64,000 nucleotides of DNA from Mimachlamys varia (taxonomy: Eukaryota > Mollusca > Bivalvia > Pectinida > Pectinidae): NCBI GenBank assembly GCA_947623455.1, contig OX392529.1, forward strand, positions 52,223,186 through 52,287,185, written 5' to 3'. Shown piece by piece: positions 49,986 to 62,771 of the stretch. A model generated the notes under the pieces. It was given only the letters and a program-made list of their open reading frames with translations, made no database searches and was not told the DNA's origin. Each line of letters begins with the position of its first letter. Within the stretch, counting starts at the first letter, position 1. The translations under genes were made by a program, and so were the position numbers.

Positions 49986-50885
49986 CTGCAAAGGTTAAAC
50001 ACAAAATCATCGTCTGTGGTCATTACAGCCAGTGGCTATTCACAGCAACCATCAGTACTATGGTATAGCAAGCAAACATGTTGTTATATCTATGGAATAT
50101 GGCAGTAGATCATACAGTATCTTTACAGTCGTCCTAGGGAATTGTCAATGAGTTAATGTATTATGGCACTACCGGGTATATATTAAAATACGTATACAAA
50201 TAGGGTTGACTTCTATTTTGGATAGAAAAGACAAAAGAAATCCATTCGCTTTCTATTACATTACTAACAGAAGTCTAGAGTTCGAGCTTCGCCTGTCTGT
50301 ACACATTGATACATATATATGTACGATGCCTTCCTAGTTCCTATACTGTAGCTGTTGGAAGCACGGTGCCACTACAAACAGAACACAATACATCTCCAGA
50401 ACACACGGGGAGACATTTTGATATTAGTTATTTGATATAGGATTAGTAGCTAGCATCTGTTCAGGCAGCTCTTGTGAATTCCTCAAAATGATATTGATTA
50501 TTATTCATGTTTATTCTAATTTTATTAATATCATAAATTAAATACACATAAACTGAAAAGCCCTTTCGAATGGCAGATTGTAAAGGACTCTATATCGAAT
50601 ATTGTATTTTCATTTTCTATGACACGGGACCAAGTAAATATTTACCTCATCATTGTAAAATTTGCTGTTTCGTTTTAGTGGGTGTTTTAAAAATATTTTG
50701 GTTAAAGCTTGGTGTCTCTTTAGTTATGCATGTTTGGCTTCTTAATATATATAAATATATATATATAAAGAAACGTACATTGTAATTAGTTTTCCTTGTG
50801 AAGTTAAAAATAAACAAACAAAAAAAAAACAAAGACTTTGCGGTAAAGTCTTTGTTTTTTTTTTTTTCAAATATATTATACTTAC
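49986..50885 (-). other. WIPF penultimate intron
   Basis: 900-bp intron with GTAAGT donor and TTTGCAG acceptor on the minus strand. Its notable content is a near-perfect hairpin flanked by poly-A/poly-T at 50821-50867, just downstream of the donor. The rest is unremarkable. Confidence 0.7.
50821..50867. repeat. A/T-flanked perfect hairpin next to WIPF donor
   Basis: ACAAAGACTTT and AAAGTCTTTGT are perfect inverted repeats around a GCGGT loop, extended by an A-run on one side and a T-run on the other, giving an about 19-bp stem. In the WIPF transcript it begins about 20 nt after the 5' splice site. Confidence 0.8.
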
Positions 50886-51380
50886 ATGGGTCATCTCCGG
50901 GTAAGGAGAATGCCACGCTGGAATTGGAAGGCCTCCTCGGCGGCCCTCTACTTGGTAACGCCGGTGGTTGGTCAACGCCGGTAGTGGGTGGGGAATATGG
51001 GCTAGGCGGCGTTCTGGACCCTTGATTGGACACACTTGGACGCTTCGGTGGGCGACCTGGAGGAGGGGGCGGGGGCTTATCTACAGTCAGTTTACTCAAG
51101 TCTGCTGGCAACGATTTGATTTTATTCATCCCGATTTCGTGATTCTCATAATTGATCACAGGTGATTTTTTATTTCTATTTGGCAATGTCAGTGCATTTT
51201 TCTGTTGTGACGAGGCCCCCGGCGGTTCAGGAAGTGGCCTCCCAATGGCAGAAGCAGTACGACTGACGGGTGCACCCTTACGGGGGGGTGGGAGGTTCCT
51301 TTTCCGAGCGGGGAGGGGCGGAGGCAGGTTGCTGGCTGACATCATGCTCGCACTTGGCATCTCACATGCAAGTTGGTATT
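50886..51380 (-). CDS. WIPF: WIPF exon: proline-rich SH3-ligand region
   Basis: WASP-interacting protein family (verprolin) central region. On the minus strand, acceptor AATTTCACAG precedes 51380 and donor CAT|GTAAGT follows 50886; phase 1 in, phase 1 out, joining to the WASP-binding exon through a Ser codon. About 165 residues, strongly Pro/Ser/Arg-rich: LPPPLPARKRNLPPPRKG, GRPLPEPPG, PPPPPPGRPPKRPS and PALPSRGPPRRPS are SH3/profilin-type ligands typical of WIP. The exon is much more GC-rich than its flanks. The WH2 actin-binding N-terminus is not in the window and must be upstream, beyond 64000. Confidence 0.88.
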
Positions 51381-52654
51381 CTGTGAAATTAGAACAGGAA
51401 GCAGCTTAGTTAATTCTGAACGTCGTCAACAGCCCAACGTCCTTTATAATACAGCATCGTGTCAATTAAAAATTGAGTCACCTTTTTTTTTGCCGTGTTT
51501 TATTTAAGGGTCTTTTTTTATGAAATTTTGTAAACTTATAAAAACTCATTTCCTGTTTCATCTTATAATAATTTCACTGTTTCCTGTTTTTTATGACCAA
51601 GGGAAATATAATTTATTTACATCTTATTTTTTGTGACGCAATTTTGACGTCATTTTAGTAGAGTTATACAGAAAAAAGGCGTTACACGGAATGATGTATT
51701 ACTTTAAAAGCACACGCTGTGTCAGGAAGGTATATTGAGAAGAAGCCATGGGTATTTCTGTACAAAAAGACCAAATATTGTCAAAATCAATCAATAAACA
51801 AAGTCAGGAAAGTTCATTGAAAAAAAGTTGTAAATACAAGGAATATATAGCAAAATAAAAAATGTTCACACAATTTTGTGGTAGTTACCAAATGACAATA
51901 GGAAACAGGTAATCGGGACTGAAGCACACAGCTGTATACTCTGAGGTAATAAATACTGTGTATATTTATACCGGTTTCTTTCAGTATATGTTGAATTACA
52001 TTAGTAACATTTACGTATGACGTCAACTCACTGAGAAACAATATAGTTTTTGTTGATTTCCTTAAACTGAGACAGTTACCGCCAATCAAAAATACAATGT
52101 CAAGGTTTAATCAAACCGTGTTCGGAGAAAACGACGGTGTTCTAAGTTTCCAGTGAGTCACATAATATGTGTGGGACGTATTTCCCCATGCTCTTAGTTC
52201 CGGTTACGATATATTTTCGTATTATATAGAAAGTGTATCTATTACGACATCACTTAGGCTTTTAAGTGTCTGAACTAAGAGTTATTTATAGACAAGCCGA
52301 AATGTGGAAATATACGAGAAATACTGTTTTTAATTGTTTAAAGAGGGGTGATAAAAATAAGCCTTTTTTATATATATTAACACCATTCAACACACGTTAA
52401 ATAAAAATTAAACACAGATATATATTTTTTTGAGTTCAGATTTACATTTTTGAGTTATTCTTTATCAATGTTATTTACCTTTCTAAAATGAGAAATAAAT
52501 CAAGATAACGAAAACAAAACAATACGTATTTAGATTGAACAATACATATTTGAAAATGATAGATATTCTGAGAAGAACGAGTTCCGTCCGTCTGTCTCCT
52601 CGTCCTTCCTCCCACTGTCTTCCTGTCCATCCGTCCCATGGCAGTCTTATCAGA

Positions 52655-53405
52655 TCGAATCTGTCCCATGTCTTTTGAAATCAAGTCTCTCCTCTGTCTC
52701 ATGAAATCAAATCTGTCCCCTGTCTTAAGAAAACGAATCTGTCCCCTGTCTTAAGAAAACAAATCTGTCCCCTGTCTTAAGAAATCAAATCTGTCCCCTG
52801 TCTTATGAAATCAAATCTGTCCCCTGTCTTATGAAATCAAATCAGTCCCCTGTCTTAAGAAAACAAATCTGTCCCCTGTCTTATGAAATCAACTCTGTCC
52901 CCTGTCTTATGAAATCAAATCAGTCCCCTGTCTTAAGAAAACAAATCTGTCCCCTGTCTTATGAAATCGAATCCGTCCCATGTCTTTTGAAATCAAGTCT
53001 CTCCTCTGTCTCATGAAATCAAATCTGTCCCCTGTCTTTAGAAAACAAATCTGTCCCCTGTCTTAAGAAAACAAATCTGTCCCCTGTCTTATGAAACCAA
53101 ATCTCTCCTCTGTCTCATGTACCCTGTCTTAAGAAAACAAATCTGTCCCTTGTCTTATGAAATCAAATCTGTCCCCTGTCTTAAGAAAACAAATCTGTCC
53201 CCTGTCTTATGAAATCAAATCTGTCCCCTGTCTGAAGAAAACAAATCTGTCCCCTGTCTGAAGAAATTAAGTCTCTCCTCTGTCTTATGAAAACAAATCT
53301 GTCCCCTGTCTTATGAAAACAAATCTGTCCCCTGTCTTATGAAAACAAATCTGTCTCCTGTCTTATGAAATCAACTCTGTCCCCTGTCTTATGAAAACAA
53401 ATTAA
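52655..53405 (+). repeat. 26-bp minisatellite
   Basis: About 28 copies of AAATCTGTCCCCTGTCTTA plus AGAAAAC, alternating with ATGAAATC variants. Occasional TCTCTCCTCTGTC variants recur in the same order, a sign of block duplication. It ends about 200 bp before the 21-bp array. Confidence 0.93.
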
Positions 53406-53620
53406 TTTCCAATATACAGATGTTTTGCATCAAATTTGTTACACAGTATCAATCAGTAGGGCAAGAGAATGTTTCATACTTAAAGGCAATTGCTCCCTTT
53501 TTCACGAAGTTATGAATTATTTTTACATTGGAGATACCTTCCGTGGTAGATCATCCCTGAAAGGGTACTTCTTTCTCGGGCTAGTGTTTTCTGATTGGGT
53601 GTGTGTGACAGTGCATAAAG

Positions 53621-56600
53621 GTGAGAGACGGGGACAATGTGGTAGAGTGGGGAGACAATGTGGTAGGGTGGGGAGACAATGTGGTAGGGTGGGGAGACAA
53701 TGTGGTAGAGTGGGGAGACAATGTGGTAGGGTGGGGAGACTATGTTGTAGGGTGGGGAGACAATGTGGTAGAGTGGGGAGACAATGTTGTAGAGTGGGGA
53801 GACAATGTGGTAGAGTGAGGAGACAATGTGGTAGGGTGGGGAGACAATGTGGTAGGGTGGGGAGACAATGTGGTAGGGTGGGGAGACAATGTGGTAGAGT
53901 GGGGAGACTATGTGGTAGAGTGAGGAGACAATGTGGTAGAGTGGGGAGACAATGTGGTAGGGTGGGGAGACAATGTGGTAGGGTGGGGAGACAGTGTGGT
54001 AGAGTGGGGAAACATGTGGTAGGGTGGGAGACAATGTGGTAGGGTGGGGAGACTATGTGGTAGGGTGGGGAGACAATGTGGTAGGGTGGGGAGATTATGT
54101 GGTAGGGTGGGGAGACAATGTGGTAGAGTGGGGAGACAATGTGGTAGGGTGGGGAGACAATGTGGTAAGGTGGGGAGACTATGTGGTAGAGTTGGGAGAC
54201 TATGTGGTAGAGTGGGGAGACTATGTGGTAGGGTGGGGAGACTATGTGGTAGGATGGGGAGACTGTGTGGTAGAGTGGGGAGACAATGTGGTAGGGTGGG
54301 GAGACAGTGTGGTAGGGTGGGGAGACAATGTGGTAGAGTGGGGAGACAATGTGGTAGGGTGGGGAGACAATGTGGTAGGGTGGGGAGACAATGTGGTAGA
54401 GTGGGGAGACAATGTGGTAGAGTGGGGAGACAATGTGGTAGAGTGAGGAGACAGTGTGGTAGGGTGGGGAGACAATGTGGTAGGGTGGGGAGACAATGTG
54501 GTAGAGTGAGGAGACAATGTGGTAGAGTGAGGAGACATGTGGTAGAGTGGGGAGACAATGTGGTAGGGTGGGGAGACTATGTGGTAGGGTGGGGAGATTA
54601 TGTGGTAGGGTGGGGAGACTATGTGGTAGCGTGGGGAGACAATGTGGTAGGGTGGGGAGACAATGTGGTAGGGTGGGGAGACAATGTGGTAGAGTGGGGA
54701 GATTATGTGGTAGAGTGGGGAGACTATGTGGTAGAGTGGGGAGACAATGTGGTAGGGTGGGGAGACAATGTGGTAGGGTGGGGAGACAATGTGGTAGGGT
54801 GAGGAGACAATTTGGTAGGGTGGGGAGACAATGTGATAGGGTGGGGAGACATGTGGTAGGGTGGGGAGACAATGTGGTAGAGTGGGGAGATTATGTGGTA
54901 GAGTGGGGAGACTATGTGGTAGGGTGGGGAGACTATGTGGTAGGGTGGGGAGACTATGTGGTAGGGTGGGGAGACTATGTGGTAGGGTGGGGAGACAGTG
55001 TGGTAGGGTGGGGAGACTATGTGCTAGGGTGGGGAGATAATGTGGTAGAGTGGGGTAGACAATGTGGTAGAGTGGGAAGACAATGTGGTAGGGTGGGAAG
55101 ATAATGTGGTAGGGTGGGGAGACTATGTGGTAGGGTGGGGAGACTATGTGGTAGGGTGGGGAGATAATGTGGTAGAGTGGGGTAGACAATGTGGTAGAGT
55201 GGGAAGATAATGTGGTAGGGTGGGAAGACTATGTGGTAGAGTGGAGAGACTATGTGGTAGGGTGGGGAAACTATGTGGTATGGTGGGGATACAGTGTGGT
55301 AGAGTGGGGAGACTATGTGGTAGGGTGGGGAGACTATGTGGTAGGGTGGGGAGACTATGTGGTAGGGTGGGGAGACTATGTGGTAGAATGGGGAGACTAT
55401 GTGGTAGGGTGGGGAGATAATGTGGTAGAGTGGGGTAGACAATGTGGTAGAGTGGAGAGACAATGTGGTAGGGTGGGGAGACTATGTGGTAGGGTGGGGA
55501 GACTATGTGGTAGGGTGGGAGACAATGTGGTAGGGTGGGAAGATAATGTGGTAGAGTGGGGGAGACAATGTGGTAGAGTGGGAAGACTATGTGGTAGGGT
55601 GGGGAGACTATGTAGTAGAGTGGGGAGACAATGTGGTAGAGTGGGGAGACAATGTGGTAGGATGGGAGACAGTGTGGTAGAGTGGGGAGACTATTTGGTA
55701 GGTTGGGGAGACAGTGTGGTAGAGTGGGGAGACAGTGTGGTAGGGTGGGGTGACAATGTGGTAAGGTGGGGAGACTATGTGGTAGAGTGGGGATACAATG
55801 TGGTAGAGTGGGGAGACTATGTGGTAGGGTGGGGAGACTATGTGGTAGGGTGGGGAGACTATGTGGTAGGATGGGGAGACTATGTGGTAGGGTGGGGAGA
55901 CTATGTGGTAGGGTGGGAGACAATGTGGTAGGGTGGGAAGATAATGTGGTAGAGTGGGGGAGACAATGTGGTAGAGTGGGAAGACTATGTGGTAGGGTGG
56001 GGAGACTATGTAGTAGAGTGGGGAGACAATGTGGTAGAGTAGGGAGACAATGTGGTAGGACGGGAGACAGTGTGGTAGAGTGGGGAGACTATTTGGTAGG
56101 TTGGGGAGACAGTGTGGTAGAGTGGGGAGACAGTGTGGTAGGGTGGGGAGACTATGTGGTAGGGTGGGGAGACTATGTGGTAGGATGGGGAGACTATGTG
56201 GTAGGATGGGGAGACTATGTGGTAGGGTGGGGAGACAATGTGGTAGGGTGGGGAGACAATGTGGTAGAGTAGGGAGACAGTGTGGTAGGGTGTGGATACA
56301 ATGTGGTAGAGTGGGAAGACAGTGTGGCAGAGTGGGGAGACTATGTGGTAGGGTGGGGAGACAATGTGGTAGAGTGGAGAGACAATGTGGTAGGGTGGGG
56401 AGACTATGTGGTAGGGTGGGGAGAAAATGTGGTAGGGTGGGGAGACTATTTGGTAGAGTGTGGATACAATGTGGTAGAGTAGGGAGACAGTGTGGTAGGG
56501 TGTGGATACAATGTGGTAGAGTGGGAAGACAGTGTGGCAGAGTGGGGAGACTATGTGGTAGGGTGGGGAGACAATGTGGTAGGGTGGGGAGACTATTTGG

Positions 56601-59600
56601 TAGGGTGGGGAGACAATGTGGTAGAGTGGGGAGACAATGTGGTAGGGTGGGGAGACAATGTGGTAGGGTGGGGAGACTATTTGGTAGGGTGTGGATACAA
56701 TGTGGTAGGGTGGGGAGATAATGTGGTAGGGTGTGGATACAATGTGGTAGAGTGGGGAGACAATGTGGTAGGGTGGGGAGACAATGTGGTAGAGTGGGGA
56801 GACTATGTGGTAGGGTGGGGAGACAATGTGGTAGGATGGGAGACAGTGTGGTAGGGTGGGGAGACTATTTGGTAGGGTGGGGAGACAATGTGGTAGAGTG
56901 GGGAGACAATGTGGTAGGGTGGGGAGACAATGTGGTAGGGTGGGGAGACTATGTGGTAGAGTGGGGAGACAATGTGGTAGGGTGGGGAGACTATTTGGTA
57001 GGGTGGGGAGACAATGTGGTAGGGTGAGGAGACAATTTGGTAGGGTGGGGAGACAATGTGGTAGATTGGGGAGACAATGTGGTAGGGTGGGGAGACAATG
57101 TCGTAGGGTGGGGAGACTATGTGGTAGAGTGGGGAGACTATGTGGTAGAGTGGGGAGACAATGTGGTAGGGTGGGGAGACTATGTGGTAGAGTGGGGAGA
57201 CTATGTGGGAGAGTGGGGAGACAATGTGGTAGGGTGGGGAGACAATGTGGTAGGGTGGGGAGACAGTGTGGTAGAATAGGGAGACTATGTGGTAGGGTGG
57301 GGAGACTATGTGGTAGGGTGGGGAGACTATGTGGTAGAGTGGGGAGACAGTGTGGTAGAGTGGGGAGACAATGTGGTAGGGTGGGGAGACAATGTGGTAG
57401 GGTGGGGAGACAGTGTGGAAGAATAGGGAGACTATGTGGTAGGGTGGGGAGACTATGTGGTAGAGTGGGTAGACAGTGTGGTAGAGTGGGGAGACTATGT
57501 GGTAGGACGAGGAGACTATGTGGTAGAGTGAGGAGACAATGTGGTAGAGTGGGGAGACAATGTGGTAGAGTGGGAAACTATGTGGTAGGGTTGAGAGACT
57601 ATGTGCTGGGTGGGGAGACTATGCGGTAGAGTGGGGAGACAATGTGGTAGCGTGGGGAGACAATGTGGTAGGGTGGGGTGACAGTGTGGTAGAGTGGGGA
57701 GACTATGTGGTAGGGTGGGGAGACTATGTGGTAGGGTGGGGAGACTATGTGGTAGGGTGGGGAGACTATGTGGTAGAGTGGGGAGACAGTGTGGTAGAGT
57801 GGGGAGACAATGTGGTAGGGTGGGGAGACAATGTGGTAGGGTGGGGAGACAGTGTGGTAGAGTGGGGAGACTATGTGGTAGGGTGGGGAAACTATGTGGT
57901 AGGGTTGGGAGATTATGTGCTGGGTGGGGAGACTATGTGGTAGAGTGGGGAGACAATGTGGTAGGGTGGGGAGACAATGTGGTAGGGTGGGGAGACAGTG
58001 TGGTAGAGTGGGGAGACTATGTGGTAGGGTGGGGAGACTATGTGGTAGGGTGGGGAGACTATGTGGTAGAGTGGGGAGACAGTGTGGTAGAGTGGGGAGA
58101 CAATGTGGTAGGGTGGGGAGACAGTGTGGTAGAGTGGGGAGACTATGTGGTAGGGTGGGGAGACTATGTGGTAGAGTGGGTAGACAGTGTGGTAGAGTGG
58201 GGAGACTATGTGGTAGGACGGGGAGACTATGTGGTAGAGTGAGGAGACAATGTGGTAGGGTGGGGAGACAATGTGGTAGAGTGGGGAAACTATGTGGTAG
58301 GGTTGGGAGATTATGTGCTGGGTGGGGAGACTATGTGGTAGAGTGGGGAGACAATGTGGTAGGATGGGAGACAGTGTGGTAGAGTGGGGAGACTATTTGG
58401 TAGGTTGGGGAGACAGTGTGGTAGAGTGGGGAGACAGTGTAGTAGGGTGGGGAGACTATGTGGTAGGGTGGGGAGACTATGTGGTAGGATGGGGAGACTA
58501 TGTGGTAGGGTGGGGAGACAATGTGGTAGGGTGGGGAGACAATGTGGTAGGGTGGGGAGACAATGTGGTAGAGTAGGGAGACAGTGTGGTAGGGTGTGGA
58601 TACAATGTGGTAGGGTGGGGAGACTATGTGGTAGGGTGGGGAGACAATGTTGTAGAGTGGGGAGACAATGTGGTAGGGTGGGGAGACAGTGTGGTAGGGT
58701 GGGGAGACTATTTGGTAGGGTGGGGAGACAATGTGGTAGAGTGGGGAGACAATGTGGTAGGGTGGGGAGACAATGTGGTAGGGTGGGGAGACTATGTGGT
58801 AGAGTGGGGAGACAATGTGGTAGGGTGGGGAGACTATTTGGTAGGGTGGGGAGACAGTGTGGTAGAGTGGGGAGACAATGTGGTAGGGTGAGGAGACAAT
58901 TTGGTAGGGTGGGGAGACAATGTGGTAGAGTGGGGAGACAATGTGGTAGGGTGGGGAGACAATGTGGTAGGGTGGGGAGACTATGTGGTAGAGTGGGGAG
59001 ACAATGTGGTAGGGTGGGGAGACAATGTGGTAGGGTGGGGAGACTATGTGGTAGAGTGGGGAGACTATGTGGGAGAGTGGGGAGACAATGTGGTAGGGTG
59101 GGGAGACAATGTGGTAGGGTGGGGAGACAGTGTGGTAGAGTGGGGAGACTATGTGGTAGGGTGGGGAGACTATGTGGTAGGGTGGGGAGACTATGTGGTA
59201 GAGTGGGGAGACAGTGTGGTAGAGTGGGGAGACAGTGTGGTAGGGTGGGGAGACTATGTGGTAGGGTGAGGAGACAATGTGGTAGAGTGGGGAGACTATG
59301 TGGTAGGGTGGGGAGACTATGTGGTAGGGTGGGAAGACTATGTGGTAGGGTGGAAAGACAATGTGGTAGGGTGGGGAGACTATGTGGTAGGGTGGGGAGA
59401 CAGTGTGGTAGGGTGGGGAGACTATGTGGTAGAGTGGGGAGACAATGTGGTAGGGTGGGGAGACAATTTGGTAGGGTGGGGAGACAGTGTGGTAGAGTGG
59501 GGAGACAATGTGGTAGGGTGAGGAGACAATTTGGTAGGGTGGGGAGACAATGTGGTAGAGTGGGGAGACAATGTGGTAGGGTGGGGAGACAATGTGGTAG

Positions 59601-61362
59601 GGTGGGGAGACTATGTGGTAGAGTGGGGAGACAATGTGGTAGGGTGGGGAGACAATGTGATAGAGTGGGGAGACAATGTGGTAGGGTGGGGAGACTATGT
59701 GGTAGAGTGGGGAGACTATGTGGGAGAGTGGGGAGACAATGTGGTAGGGTGGGGAGACAATGTGGTAGGGTGGGGAGACAGTGTGGTAGAGTGGGGAGAC
59801 TATGTGGTAGGGTGGGGAGACTATGTGGTAGGGTGGGGAGACTATGTGGTAGAGTGGGGAGACAGTGTGGTAGAGTGGGGAGACAGTGTGGTAGGGTGGG
59901 GAGACTATGTGGTAGGGTGAGGAGACAATGTGGTAGAGTGGGGAGACTATGTGGTAGGGTGGGGAGACTATGTGGTAGGGTGGGAAGACTATGTGGTAGG
60001 GTGGAAAGACAATGTGGTAGGGTGGGGAGACTATGTGGTAGGGTGGGGAGACAGTGTGGTAGGGTGGGGAGACTATGTGGTAGAGTGGGGAGACAATGTG
60101 GTAGGGTGGGGAGACAATTTGGTAGGGTGGGGAGACATGTAGTAGGGTGGGGAGACAATGTGGTAGAGTGGGGAGACTATGTGGTAGGGTTTGGGAGACT
60201 ATGTGGTAGGGCGGGGAGACTATGTGGTAGGGTGGGGAGACTATGTGGTAGGGTGGGGAGACAGTGTGGTAGGGTGGGGAGACTATGTGGTAGAGTGGGG
60301 AGACAATGTGGTAGGGTGGGGAGACAATTTGGTAGGGTGGAGAGACATGTGGTAGGGTGGGGAGACAATGTGGTAGAGTGGGGAGATATGTGGTAGGGTG
60401 GGGAGACTATGTGGTAGAGTGGGGAGACTATGTGGTAGGGTGGGGAGACTATGTGGTAGGGTGGGAAGACTATGTGGTAGAGTGGGGAGACTATGTGGTA
60501 GGGTGGGGAGACAGTGTGGTAGAGTGGGGAAACATGTGGTAGAGTGGGGAGACTATATGGTAAAGTGAGGAGACAATGTGGTAGAGTGGGGAGACAATGT
60601 GGTAAGGTGGGCAGACAATGTGGTAGAGTGGGGAGATTATGTGGTAGGGTGGGGAGACAGTGTGGTAGAGTGGGGAAACATGTGGTAGGATGGGGAGACT
60701 ATGTGGTAGAGTGGGGAGACAATGTGGTAGGGTGTGGAGACTATGTGGTAGAGTGGGGAGACAGTGTGGTAGGGTGGGGAGACAATGTGGTAGGGTGTGG
60801 AGACTATGTGGTAGAGTGGGGAGACTATATGGTAAAGTGAGGAGACTATGTGGTAGAGTGGGGAGACAATGTGGTAGAGTGGGGAGACAATGTGGTAGGG
60901 TGGGGAGACAGTGTGGTAGGGTGGAGACAGTGTGGTAGAGTGGGGAGACAGTGTGGTAGGGTGGAGACAGTGTGGTAGGGTGGGGAGACAATGTGGTAGG
61001 GTGGAGACAATGTGGTAGGGTGGAGACAGTGTGGTAGAGTGGGGAGACAGTGTGGTAGGGTTTGGGAGACTATGTGGTAGGATGGGGAGACAATGTGGTA
61101 AATTTGGGAGACTATGTGGTAAGGTGGGGAGACTTTGTGTTAGAATGGAGAGACAATGTGGTAGAGTGGGGGGACAATGTGGTTAGGTTGGGAGACAAAG
61201 TGTAAGGTAAGGAGACTATTTGGTAGGGTTGTGAGACAGTATGATAGAGTGGGGAGACAGTATGGTAGGGTTGGGAGATAATTTGGTAAGGCGGAGTGTG
61301 GACAGCTTGACAGGGTGCTGAAGACAGTATGGTAGGATGGAGAGACAGTGTAGTAAGGCGGT
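53621..61362 (+). repeat. Very long 21-bp minisatellite (about 7.7 kb, ~368 units)
   Basis: Unit GACAATGTGGTAGGGTGGGG plus A; main variants are GACTATG, GACAGTG and GATAATG at one site and GGGTG or GAGTG at another. The core is nearly pure and decays after about 61050. Because 21 is a multiple of 3 and stop codons are rare in most frames, very long periodic frames appear on both strands (up to 670 codons at 58384-60396). These are by-products of the repeat. Higher-order blocks are visible, such as 58850-59480 against 59480-60130. Confidence 0.97.
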
Positions 61363-62202
61363 TGACAAGGTTTTATGGTTGGGCAGAAAATTAAGTTAAG
61401 ATCGTGAGAGAGAAAGAGAAAGCACTCCGAGAACGCTACGTTTCGGTTGATCAGTAAAAGTTTACTTCGTTATCGCTGAATCGAAATGCGGAAGAATGTG
61501 CGATTTGAACACAGGTTATGGCATGTGAGGACAGAAAAATCGATGCTATTACCAGTTACAATGATGAAATGATCATCACAGAGAGTCGATAATCGAGATG
61601 GCTTCTTCCTGTAGTGTAATAACTAAAAATATACAATCTAATCTCTGTCGGTGGTGAGTGATACTATTCCGCTCAATACTTATTTTTGGGATTCAGGACT
61701 TAAATATGAATACAAATGTATTGTGAAGACGGTTCAGAGATTCATAACAGAGACCGGACGGTGTTCATGATACATCATCCGAGGATGTAACTTAACACGG
61801 AATTATGCCTTTTCAAAACACAATTTTATAAATTTTGAATATTTTGATATAAAATGGGACAATCTTGATGCTAATGATGTTGTTTTAGTTCGTAACGTTT
61901 TCGTTTAAGTGAGTTTTTAACAAAATAATGAATGTCCGTGTCAAACATCAATCGGAATTTGCCCTCGCTTGAAATTTTCTGTCAAAGTAATCTTCACTTC
62001 TATGCTGAACTGTAATCTCATCCAAAGTTGGTAAGGCGGATAATTCAGTGTAGCATATGCTCGTCAAGAAGGCGGTATAAATCAAATGATATATTTGTGA
62101 GAATTAACTTAATCTGTATGTCAGATGCGGTTGCCATGGGCGTCGCCATTTTTAATCCGTGCTCTTCATCAACTCAAGATCACGTGATTACCCACCGTGA
62201 AG

Positions 62203-62340
62203 ATGGTACACGAGGGCCGATACAAATAAAGATGATACAACGAGGGTCGATGATATAAAGATGATACACGAGGGCCCATACATATACAGATGATACACGA
62301 GGGCCGATACAAATTAGAATGTGACATGAGGGCGGATTCA
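62203..62340 (+). repeat. About 33-bp tandem repeat
   Basis: Four to five imperfect copies of GATGATACACGAGGGCC plus GATACAAATAAA. Confidence 0.85.
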
Positions 62341-62771
62341 TCAGAATGATAAAAGAATACAGATTTATATTAAATGATTTAAAAAAAACAATGTCTACAC
62401 TAGACATCTTTATGTAAAAATGTCTAAAGTCTGAAGTCAGGGTCCGAGTTACTGTTGGTATATATTGATAATTTTCCCTTACAACCTTTCTGTATGTTTT
62501 AAACTATTAATATATTTCTTCTTTTCAATTATTTATTTGCTTCTTTATGGAAATTGTAAGGTCTATTTTTATTAAACTGAACCTATTTATGAGGTGACAA
62601 ATACCCCTTGCATCCTGTAAGCTTTTGCTTGGTCATAACCGGTGATAAAGTAATTCACGGAAGTAGATCCCGGTCTAAGTATGTCATAAACTAATATAAT
62701 AGTTAATCGTAAAATGTAATTATCGTTACCCACAACAAGATTATATGAAACACTCAGTGTGAACGACCTTT

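Noticed and set aside
58384..60396. 670-codon open frame (VGRQCGR-type heptads) and many similar frames on both strands in 53.6-61 kb
   Set aside because: The unit is 21 bp, so any stop-free unit gives endless periodic frames. Several frames on both strands are open at once, there is no splice or start logic, and variants are synonymous in no frame. It is a minisatellite, not a repeat protein.
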